Assembly: GCA_013180625.2 (NCBI GenBank)
Contig: SNVD02002485.1
Span: 1-64,000 of the forward strand
Length of the DNA stretch: 64,000 bases
Direction of reading: 5' to 3'
Origin: Boswellia sacra
Taxonomy: Eukaryota; Streptophyta; Magnoliopsida; Sapindales; Burseraceae
This document shows, one piece after another, positions 55,238 to 64,000 of this stretch. The notes beneath the pieces are model-generated. The model ran no database searches, had not been told where the DNA came from, and worked only from the letters and a program-made list of their open reading frames with translations. The translations under genes were made by a program, and so were the position numbers. How positions within the stretch are numbered: the stretch's first letter is position 1; each line of letters opens with the position of its first letter.

Positions 55238-55909
55238 GATACTATTTCCAATTCAGATTCAATTGATTCAAGGTTTGAAGGAGGCTCTGGTAATGATTGG
55301 AGCACCTTGCAAGTACTGGCATCTAAAAATTGTAGTCCAGGTGGAAGCTCTGGTATTGATTGAGGCATATTGCAGCTGACTAATAAAAGCCATCTCAACC
55401 GAGAGAGTTGCTTGATATTTGTCGGAAGACTCTCAAAACTGTTTCCTCTCAGATCTAATACTTCTAATAAGGATAGACTGCAGAAATCTTCAGGGATTTC
55501 TGTTATATTGCAAACTCCTAAGCTTAACTCAGTAACATTCTTCTGGAATGCAATAGAGGATCGTCTCAAGATTGCAAAGAGCAATTTGTCAAATTTTGAG
55601 CAATCATAAAGAACAATACGAGTTAAAGATGTCAAATTATAGATGCTGCTTGGAATGGTCAGAAGATTTTTGCAATAACTTAAACTCAACTCACGAAGGC
55701 CATTTAGATGCTCAATAGAAGATGGTAGCCCTTTAATTCCTGTTCCACCTAGGACAAGATATTCTAAACATTCCATTTTCTCTATAATTTCAGGAAAGCT
55801 GTCAAGTTTCAAGCAATTCCAAAGATTAAGCCTTCGAAGAGATTTCAATTTACAAATGTTTGCTGAAAGACTCTCGAGTCTTTTGCACTTACTCAGATCT
55901 TGTTCCATA

Positions 55910-56634
55910 GGCAGACCCAGTACAAACTTGAGTGGCCCCTGCTACTCCTAAAACCTACAAAATTTTTCTAACCCCCAATAGCTTAAATAGATTATTCTTA
56001 TATCCTCTTTTAAATTGAAACCTAATTTTAAATTTTATTTTTCTTTTTGTCTGGCCATAACCCATTTATCTCGTTTGGCTCTATTACATAGGTCTTTTTT
56101 CCATCCAAATAACATAATTTGCAATCATATAAGTTTCTCTTATATTTAAGTTATTTTTATAATTTTATTTTAAAATCAATTTTTAGATTTTTTAATTCTT
56201 ATTTATTTAGTTTGATATGAATTATATCTATTTCATTACATTTTCATTTGTAGTTATTAATATGTTGTTACTAGAAGAATATAAATTCAAGTAATTCCTA
56301 GTGGACGCTAATAATTAACTCTTTTTCAAATTTTTAGTAAAGGTATATATTATTTATAATTTTTAGTAAATGATAGCTTGCTTACATACATTAATAACAC
56401 TAGTAATGAGACAATTATTCAATATTTTTAAAATATGAAAATTCATCGGGGACAATTATAAAAGTCATTTATTGATTAAATTACTGAGTATTAGAATTTT
56501 ATATTTTGTATTTTTCTTTAGTGCATTCTTTTTTTATTTTATTTAACTTTTTTTTTGTATAATTGAGATTTATGTAATAAATTTAAATATTAAAAAAATT
56601 AAAGCGCCCCTCCTTTGGTAAAATACTGGGTTCG
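55910..56634. mobile_element. 725-bp inverted-ended insertion in the LRR exon
   Basis: It is flanked by the 5-bp direct repeat 'ccata' (55,905-55,909 and 56,635-56,639). The left end 'ggcagacccagtac' and the complement of the right end 'cgaacccagtattttac' share a 'acccagta' core. The interior is very AT-rich without an open frame. Removing it and one 'ccata' restores the LRR reading frame. The superfamily is unclear. Confidence 0.65.
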
Positions 56635-56960
56635 CCATAACTTGTTCAATCAACTTAGATAGACAACCAATTTGAGAGGAAACTTCTTCTATTGTTGTCC
56701 TGCATAGATATAAATTTTATGTTCTCAGAAATTTGTGAAAACTTTGTGCGGTTGATGCAACTAGAGAGGTCAAGAGTTGCAAGACATCTAAAATGGACGT
56801 TGCTTGGAAAATTCCCAAGGCTTTTACAGCCACTAAGATTTAAGATACGGAGGTTGGTGAGATATTGGATAGATGAGGGCATGTAAAAAAAGCTTCGACA
56901 ATGTTCAAGCCGTGGGACATTTGAGTGATTAAGGTCAATCACTTCTATGTCAGAACCATG

Positions 56961-57579
56961 CTGTAGAAAAAAAAAAATCAGCATTTGTGGGCTACATGCC
57001 ATAAAGCAATCACAAGCACCATGTTGTTTGTTTATACTTTCAGAATTCTATTTTATGAAAATACATGTTTACCAATACATGTAAATCAACATCAACCATA
57101 TATTATTTTTAAAATCAAGATCTCTAAGATATTACTCGTATTTATGTCCACTTTTACAATCTGCGTAGCCTCACAAGCAAAGGGATCTTTTATTCTTCCG
57201 AATGCCACCAGTTACTAAGTGTACATTTTTCTCTCTGATTTGCTTGATCCAGTGTGATGCTATAAGATATATAAATCATAATTATTCATATTTATTTATT
57301 TTCTCTTGTAATGGAAAGCTCTGCTTCCACCCACTGAGGGCTGAATTTCATGCTTATTGACCATTGTATCTTGTCCTTAAAATGATGAAAGCTGAAGCAA
57401 GAATAACAATTCCTCAATGTACCTGAGGCAATTCCTATCGATGTCCTTGTCAGACCAAACATTATATGTTGTCTTTGATTGAATTTCTTTGAGATTAATG
57501 GAGTCTCTACAACGAAAATAAAGCCACCAGAAGTTTATTAAACTTCACTTCTCTATCCACTTCCACAACCATAGCAGTG
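56961..57579. other. Intron or flank of the TNL pseudogene, no gene seen
   Basis: Starts with the acceptor of the LRR exon (minus strand). No NB-ARC or TIR motif can be read. It ends at the target site of element C3. Confidence 0.4.
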
Positions 57580-57584
57580 TGTTT

Positions 57585-57899
57585 TGTAAGAGAAAAGAGA
57601 GCTGGAGTTTTTAAGAGTACTATTGAATATGATTTTCTGTTATTGACAGTATCTTGCAAGCAATGGAATTTATACAAGAATCACAATTAACAGCTATAGA
57701 AAGAATCCTACAATTAAGTCAATTATAATTGACAGAGATAATCAAGTCATAATTGAAAATAATTTTCTTTATTCAAATTTCCTTGATCTTGTCTAATCTT
57801 CTTTAATGTCTTGGATATGCTTGGTTGTTCTATGATGTAATTATCTTTTTTGATTGTCTTTCCTTCAATTCTTTTGGAGATTGATTCTTTCCTTTAACA
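57585..57899 (-). repeat. 3' LTR of C3
   Basis: Matches 62,186-62,487. It begins 'tgttaaaggaaagaatc' on the minus strand. The LTRs differ by several small indels. Confidence 0.9.
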
Positions 57900-58677
57900 G
57901 CACGCCTCAAACTTGGCCGAGGGAGAAGCCATAGACCAAGTTTGTTGTGAAGTTCTTGAAATTGAGTTTGTGCAAGGGGTTTCTTGAGAATATCAACAAC
58001 CAGTTGCTTCAAGCTAACAAACAGGGTGATAAGCTAACCTTGAACTACTTTTTCGCGCACAAAATGGTACTGGATTAATGATCAAGTGTAATATAGAGAT
58101 ATTATCACCATATAATGTAGGTGGCTAAGAAAGAGTGAACCTAATATCCTTGAGCAAATAAGTAATCCACTTAAGTTCAGTAGTGGTTGATGCTAGAGCC
58201 CTATACTCAGCTTTATGCTCGATATAGCAACCGTGGGTTGTTTTTTAGCAGACCAAGAGATACAATTTGATCCTAAAAAGGTAAAAAAACCAGTGGTAGA
58301 TCTTATATAAGAGGACAACCTCCCTAATAAGAGTCTACGAAGGCATAAAGATTGGTTATAGGATAGGAGAATAATCTGATGCCATAATCCAAAGTCATAT
58401 GAATCTGAGTTAGAATTCTTTTAACAAGTTTAAAGTGATGATTAGTAGGTTGATGCATATGTTGGCACACAAAATTAACACTATATGCAATGTTAGGGCA
58501 AGTAAAAGTCAAGTATTGTAAACCACCTACAATGCTTCTATAGAATGTTGGATCATAAAATAAAAAATCATCAATTTGAGTTGCATGAGGAGCCATAGGT
58601 ATAGAAAGTGGCTTGCTAGTGTTCATTTTGGCACGATGAATTAATTCAGCAGCATAATTGCGTTGATTTAAGATCAA
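57900..58677 (-). pseudogene. Copia reverse transcriptase end and RNase H (C3)
   Basis: The minus strand at 58,677-58,324 reads 'MILNQRNYAAELIHRAKM' and 'YRSIVGGLQYLTFTCPNIAY' (the RT/RNase H linker). After stops, 58,012-57,830 holds 'DILKKPLAQTQFQELHNKLG', the C-terminus of RNase H. The middle is broken by frameshifts. Confidence 0.75.
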
Positions 58678-58856
58678 ACCATGAGAGAATTTAGGTACTT
58701 CTCCAACAAAAAAAATAAATAGGGAATGTATCCAAGATCCGTCATGGCAAATTCATTGTTAAGAGAAGTTATAAAATGATTAATAAGTTTATGATTACTC
58801 CATGTAAGAATAAGGTTATCCACATACATAAGTAGAATTAGAGTAGCTTGCGTTCC

Positions 58857-60030
58857 TTAAAAAACGAAGAGTGAAGAACCTCTAGTACTACATTTACAAC
58901 AAGAATTAAGTGAGAACATACTAAACCTATCAAAGCAAGCTCTTGGAGCTTGTTTGAGGCTATATAAGGCCTTATGGAGCTTACAAACATATCTTGGTTT
59001 TGCTTTATCTACATATCCTGGTGGCTGTTCAGTAAAATACTGGTTTATCCAAAGTTCCATAGAGGAAAGCATTTTTAACGTCTAATTGTTTGATGTCCTA
59101 GCTATGAGACAAGACAATAGAGAGAATAATCCTAATGGTTGCAGGTTTTACAATTGGCAAGAAAGTCTCCGTAAAGTCAATTCCAAGTATTTGGTCAATC
59201 ACTTTGGCTACTAATCTAGCCTTAAGTCTTTCAAGAGTGCCATTAGGTTTAAGTTTGGGTTTATAAACCCATTTACAACATATAGCATTCATTCTATCTG
59301 TTCTTGGAAAAAGGGACCATGTTTTGTTGTGATCAAAGGCCAAAATTTCTTCTTGCATTTCTTTGAACCAACCTGGATACTTTAGAGCATCTTTAACATT
59401 TCTAGGTTTTGTAGGAATATCATAGCAAAATAAAGCATATTCAAAAGAGTTATAACTATTGGTGGGTTTATGAATACCTGCCTTTGATCGAATGGTCATA
59501 GAGTGAATTTTCTCAGATAAATGTATAGGAGGTGGATCATTTTTGTTCTCGGAATGAGGTCCAGTAACCGAATTATGTGTGTTTGTCTCTGTTGGAGACG
59601 AGGCAATGTTCAAAGATTCTTGATCAGGTTGCATATTTGTGCATTTAACAACTGGAGCTTCAACTTCTAATATTGAGTTATGTGGTTCTGAACTATTGAA
59701 AGAAGAATCATCATAACTAATTTGTGGACAAGCTTGCATAGGCTTAGTTGTTGTTGGTTCAAAAGATTCTACAATCCACTCATATAAACTGATCAAGTTT
59801 GTGTTTTCATCGCAACTACTATAACGAATACCAGGTTGTTTGAATGGGAATGTCTTCTCATATAAACTGATCAAGTTTGTGTTTTCATCGCAACTTCTAT
59901 AATGAATACCAGGTTGTTTGAATGGGAATGTCTTCTCATCAATTACAACATCTCTAGAGTTGTAAACCTTTCCAATGGGTGGACGAAAGCATCTATAAAC
60001 TTTATAAAATTCATTGTACCTCAAAGGCAC
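58857..60030 (-). pseudogene. Copia integrase tail and reverse transcriptase (C3)
   Basis: Open from 60,030 to 59,098 on the minus strand: the segment after the integrase core, then 'FKEMQEEILAFDHNKTWSLF', 'KWVYKPKLKPNGTLERLKAR' and 'DFTETFLPIVKPATIRIILS'. A stop and shift follow, then 59,072-58,857 with 'EQPPGYVDKAKPRYVCKLHK' and 'LYSLKQAPRA'. A 78-bp tandem duplication at 59,779-59,934 repeats 26 codons in frame. Confidence 0.8.
59779..59934. repeat. 78-bp in-frame tandem duplication in C3
   Basis: Units 59,779-59,856 and 59,857-59,934 start 'ctcatataaactgatcaag' and differ at only a few bases. They duplicate 26 residues beginning 'EKTFPFKQPGI'. Confidence 0.9.
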
Positions 60031-60072
60031 ACATGGAAGAGACTTTGGATCAAACTTGTTGCGCTATTCTTT

Positions 60073-60850
60073 TTAAGAATGGAAAACATCCTGAGCTAAA
60101 GACTCTGAGAGAAGAGTAATTAGGTTTCTTACCAAGAAGTTTTCTATTGGACTTTTCATGGATAAAACACCTGTTGGAAGTCTATTAATTAGCCAAGTTG
60201 CAGTGCCAAAAGCCTTAACCCAAAATCGTTTAGGCACTCCTACATGAAACAATGTTGTTAAATCCAAGTTCAGTTATGTTTTTGTGCTTCCTTTCGACTA
60301 TTTCATTCTGCCGAGGGATGTTGGGACATTACTTTGAAATTTAATTCCATTCTCAATTAAATATTTTTAGAACTCTACATCTTCAAATTATCGTCGTCCA
60401 TCTGCTTGAAAAACTTTGATATTTCTTTCAAATTGATTTTTTTTAGAAATTTATGGAAGATAATAAAACAATTTTAAAAAAATCATATTTCTTAGAAACC
60501 ATGTAAATCTATTGCACTCATCAATGAAGATAACATAAAATTTAAATTTTTGAAAGGGTCCAACTGGGCTGGCCCCAAAATTACATGAATTTTAAAAATA
60601 TACTCCAATGAATGATCATCAACATTCAAAAAACGAAGTCTACAAGATTTGCCTAATTGGCAACTTTCACTTAAAAAATTTGTTCCATTGCTTTTGTTAA
60701 TAGAAATAAGCTTATTATTCTTTAAATAATTAACTATCTTCATATGAGGGTGTCCACGCCTGTGATGCCAAGTTGTCTCATTTGTAGCTCAAAATCTTGT
60801 AGAGTATAATGCCATTTTCTGATCTGATTCCAAGTAGTAGAGACCTCCAT
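60073..60850 (-). pseudogene. Copia GAG-pre-integrase and integrase core (C3)
   Basis: Minus strand: 'WHHRRGHPHMKIVNYLKNN' in outline (60,780-60,720), 'SCQLGKSCRLRF', and at 60,267-60,073 'VPKRFWVKAFGTATWLINRL'. The catalytic core between them is full of stops. Confidence 0.65.
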
Positions 60851-61099
60851 TCTTACTCCCTTTGGCTATCACCATCCCTGTTCTTCTGTTCTTTATCACA
60901 AAGCCATCTCAAATTCAAACAAATAAGGTAATTAAGAAGTTAATTGACTTACTAAAATATGGTTATTTTTTATATTTGGAACAACTAGAACATTTATTTT
61001 AATCTGATAGCATTTCTTCCAGTATGCATAATGGTATCTCCTATGTGAGTGATATTCAGTTTGTGCCCATTACCTACCATAATCTTGTCATTACCAAAA

Positions 61100-62110
61100 T
61101 ATGGTTTCTAAGTAATCAACTTACGATTATTAGAAGTCATGTGCTGAGTTGCTCCAGTATCTGAAACCGTCCTTCATTCTGGGTTTCAAAGATCGACATG
61201 GCAGCAAGGGCTTGAACTGTATCTTCAGGTTGGAAGCCTTGGTTAAATCGATTCTAACAATTTAAAGTTGTGGGACAAAGCTTTCCACATATTTGGCAGC
61301 TCACTTCATTCTTTTTTTGCTCTTTTCGATTTTTCTTGTTGGCTTGTGGTGAGTTTGGAGGCTTTTGTTGTAATTGTAAAAAACCTCATTCTTTTGAGTT
61401 GAAAAATTTTGGTCCTCATTGCCTGTCACTCTTAAATTGTTTGCTACCATTCTTTTGAGTAGAAAAAGCAAAATGTTCATTCGTAGCAACTGTTGAATTA
61501 CATAGAGTTTTTATATTTTTATGGCTTTGAAGCTAACTAACCTAACAATATAAGAGGGAATAGGAGGTTTCATCACAGAAGTAACAAAAGACTCATATCC
61601 ATTACCTAGTCCTCTTAGTAGACCAAATACCTTTTGGTGGTCACCAAGTGTCCTGCCTATGGCTTCAAGTTCATCACAAGTCCCTTTAAAGACTTGGATG
61701 TAGTCATTTATAGTTTTGAAATTCTTTCTGCTCAGTAAATGCATTTTTTGTAATGGAAAAAATTTCCCTATCTTGTGTACTTCGAGCATAATATTCAGCA
61801 AGAGATTTCCATACCTCTGCTCATGTTTCGAGATCCACGGCAAGACCAAGAACCTTCTCTAATAAAGTTGCAACGATCTAGCTGCGGAGAAGTTGATCCG
61901 ATCTCCTCCATAAAACAAATTGAGGATTCATCATTTGCTCCTTGGTTGTAGAACCTCTAGATTCTACAGAAATAGTGGTGAACTCATATGCTCTATGATA
62001 ACTCCTATCTAAAAATCCTGCCAAATCTTGGCTCTCAATAAGATTGCTTATTTGCGTCTTGCATAAAATTTAGTTATCTAAGAGTTTTAGGGAGATAAAG
62101 TTCCTCATAT
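61100..62110 (-). pseudogene. Copia gag and zinc-finger region (C3)
   Basis: Minus strand 61,849-61,511: 'FKTINDYIQVFKGTCDELEA', 'GRTLGDHQKVFGLLRGLGNG', 'FVTSVMKPPIPSY', a copia gag (UBN2-like) domain. A Lys/Gln-rich stretch with a damaged CCHC motif and a protease region follow toward 61,100. Many stops. Confidence 0.7.
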
Positions 62111-62169
62111 TAATATTGGAATTGTAAAGATATTGAATAGTTAAAGATGAAGAATATGCAATTCTAGGG

Positions 62170-62185
62170 AGAAGCTTTGATACCA
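62170..62185 (-). other. Primer-binding site of C3
   Basis: The minus strand reads 'tggtatcaaagcttct' inside the 5' LTR. Confidence 0.75.
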
Positions 62186-62487
62186 TGTAAAAGAAAAGAG
62201 AGCTAGAGTTTTTAAGAATACTATTGAATATGATTTTTCGTTATTGACAGTATGTTGCAAACAAATGAATTTATACAAGAATCACAAGTAACAACTATAG
62301 AAAGAATCCTATAATTAAGTCAATTATAATTGACAGCTATAGTCAAGTCATAATTGAGAGTAATTTTATTTAGATTTCCTTGATCTTGTCTGATCTTCTT
62401 TAATGTCGTGGATATGCTTGGTTGTTCTGATGTAATTTTGATTATCTTTCCTTCAATTCTTTTGGAGATTGATTCTTTCTTTTAACA
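62186..62487 (-). repeat. 5' LTR of C3
   Basis: 302 bp, the partner of 57,585-57,899. Confidence 0.9.
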
Positions 62488-62492
62488 TGTTT

Positions 62493-63148
62493 TAGCCACT
62501 TGATATAGTGGGTCGGTCTCGTATTGATAACCAAAACATACAATTTTGAATTCAATTTCTCTAGTAATAGACTCCACATTTTATGCATCTAAAATTTTTT
62601 TGGACATATTGTTACACTTATAAACTGTTTCTTGATTCATTGCTTTCAAGTCATGTCATTGATGTGGATAGTTTTAAGTATAACAATATTCATTTAAAGA
62701 TCACAATTTATCATCTTGAACCAACACAAAATGGTTTTAAAAGAACTTTAAAGAAGTATTTGCTTGCCTGTTTGAGAAAATCATAGGCACCATGAAAAAA
62801 AAATCATTTTATGTAACTCTATTTTAGTTGCTAGTTTGATATCTATAGATAATATATTACACGAATGGCGAACATCTATTGAATGATAAAACAAAGCCAT
62901 TTGCTTTAGAGGCCCTAAATTCTTCAACACCACATCTACAGATCTAAGTCTGCAAGAGTTGGTGAAAAATGGTACTCTTGAGAACTCAAAAAAATATATA
63001 AACTAACAATAACAACTTAACAAAAAAAAGTTTATACAATTGAATTACTATTAGCTAGGGACTCTTGAGGCAAATGGTTCAGCAGTTTCGGTGTTTTCCA
63101 AAAAGATAAAAATGTATTCTTTATTTCCTTGCATAAAAGCCTTAGGCC
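62493..63148. other. AT-rich region, no gene seen
   Basis: No open frame, RNA gene or repeat recognised. Confidence 0.4.
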
Positions 63149-64000
63149 TTGTTCGGTTTGATTAATAGTGGGGAAAAGGACTTGGGATTACATAATAATC
63201 TAAAGTTTATTGTTTGGTTAAAGTTATTGACTAAGGAAAAAGTTTTCTTGGTAATTAGAATTATTTAAGGTTTAACAATCACCTTTCCAGTCCCTTACCT
63301 AATGAAAACTTTGGTTTTCTTAGAAATAGTACATTAAATTACTAATCTAACCTCGTATGTTTTGTATGTTTCAAAAACTAACCTTATTGAAATAATTGAT
63401 TGAATTATTTTGTTAATAATTAAAAAATAGTTATAAATATAATTAATTAAGTTTTAAAAAATTTAAAAATTGCAACATTTAAATATTTCAAAAATAAAAA
63501 AATGCAAAAACTATTTTCAACGTCACTGACGAGCACTAGGACATCTACAAGCTCGATGTCATTTTGGTACCAGAGTGATCATCTACTGTTTGTCTACACA
63601 TCTGAGGTGGTTTTGTCTTTGTTGGATACACCGCTTGTCATCAGAAGAGAAGTTTAATGGCGGATCCAAAAAAGAGACCCCCCGCCTGCGGCGAAATCGC
63701 TACATATCTAGCTATAAAGGTTGCACGGTCGGATAGATCGTCTGGCAACGATACCGACGATAGTGACTTCCATGTGCGATCATCATCAAATGCCAGCAAC
63801 GGAGAGCGGTGATCGGTTGGCAGCAATGTTTGCTACAATTTTTTTATATATATAATTATATATTAATTATTTATTTTTACAAAACTATAGTAGTTTAATA
63901 ATATCATAATATATTTAATATTTATTATACAGAATTAATCTTATTTTTTAAAAAATTAATAATACATATTAACTTATATTATAATAGAAGTAACTATAAT
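63149..64000. other. AT-rich region, possibly with the end of a DNA transposon
   Basis: 'ggccttgttcggtttgatta' at 63,149 resembles terminal sequences of plant DNA transposons (hAT-like 'ttgttcggttt' ends), but the other end is not visible. The open stretch at 63,826-63,641 (minus) shows no domain. Confidence 0.25.

Larger units (their letters stand above)
46396..56960 (-). pseudogene. TIR-NBS-LRR type resistance gene, LRR and post-LRR part, disrupted
   Basis: Minus strand. The LRR exon begins at 56,960 after a 'ttttctacag' acceptor ('DIEVIDLNHSNVPRLEH', 'LRILNLSGCKSLGNFPS'), is cut by an insertion at 55,910-56,634, and resumes in the same frame ('DLSKCKRLESL', 'LRRLNLWNCLKLDSFPE', 'PELPPGLQFLDASTCK'). 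It is cut again by element G (47,300-55,237), and continues in frame ('KQLGEYSRYQMAFMFTNCMK') to a donor at 47,156. A last exon from 47,076 carries the post-LRR (C-JID) domain with 'LPGSESPD' and 'SGSSITIELPQRW', ending at 46,396 after a basic 'EPRPKR' segment. It has three in-frame stops. TNLs are intracellular immune receptors; the LRR/C-JID part recognises effectors. TIR and NB-ARC exons are not seen up to 57,584, where C3 begins. Confidence 0.85.
57585..62487 (-). mobile_element. Ty1/copia element C3
   Basis: LTRs 57,585-57,899 and 62,186-62,487 with target duplication 'tgttt' (57,580-57,584 and 62,488-62,492). Minus-strand coding parts are in copia order but heavily broken. Confidence 0.9.

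Noticed and set aside
63641..63826. Minus-strand frame of 61 codons
   Set aside because: Short, no recognisable motif, no splice context.

Overview
The window is nuclear DNA of a flowering plant, very probably a woody eudicot. The evidence is AT-rich intergenic DNA, GT-AG introns, a TIR-NBS-LRR type LRR/post-LRR pseudogene (this class is missing from grasses) and a high load of LTR retrotransposons. Citrus or a relative is a guess from the look of the resistance-gene remnant and is not proven.

Layout. (1) 1-15,843 is a stack of nested retroelements. The 3' end of a plus-strand Ty3/gypsy element (called L here; LTR 2777-4186) abuts a truncated LTR of a minus-strand Athila-like gypsy element (M; 4187-15,087). 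M is split inside gag by a smaller minus-strand gypsy derivative (N; 9085-12,700). M itself sits in the RNase H region of a decayed Ty1/copia element (P). L and M both carry, in sense orientation before their 3' LTR, an intronless copy of a LOG-type gene (cytokinin riboside monophosphate phosphoribohydrolase family); both copies are broken. (2) 16,550-18,027 is a 1.48 kb long-terminal-inverted-repeat element with a 10-bp target duplication, Mutator-like. (3) 19,922-42,087 holds the one clearly intact host gene, a nine-exon D-isomer-specific 2-hydroxyacid dehydrogenase of 339 residues. Its fourth intron (13.2 kb) contains a copia element (C1) with a second copia element (C2) nested in it in the opposite direction. 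Intron 5 holds a copia 3' LTR fragment and intron 7 a small MITE. (4) 43,725-43,939 is a SINE with a 13-bp target duplication. (5) 46,396-56,960 (minus) is the LRR and post-LRR part of a TNL resistance gene. Its LRR exon is cut by a 725-bp inverted-ended insertion and by a 7.9 kb Tat-like gypsy element (G), and its last exon has three stop codons. (6) G is non-autonomous: gag and protease on its own strand, then a jump to the last residues of integrase, and on the opposite strand a spliced gene with its own TATA box, related to the plant 'putative gypsy-type transposon' (Transposase_28-like) family. (7) 57,585-62,487 is a decayed minus-strand copia element (C3). 62,488-64,000 is AT-rich with no recognised gene.

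The most interesting points are the LOG sequence shared by two different gypsy elements, the ambisense gene organisation of G, and the parallel way N and G have lost the RT-integrase core while keeping gag, protease and the extreme end of pol. Only the dehydrogenase looks like a working host gene. All retroelement polyproteins here contain stops or frameshifts.
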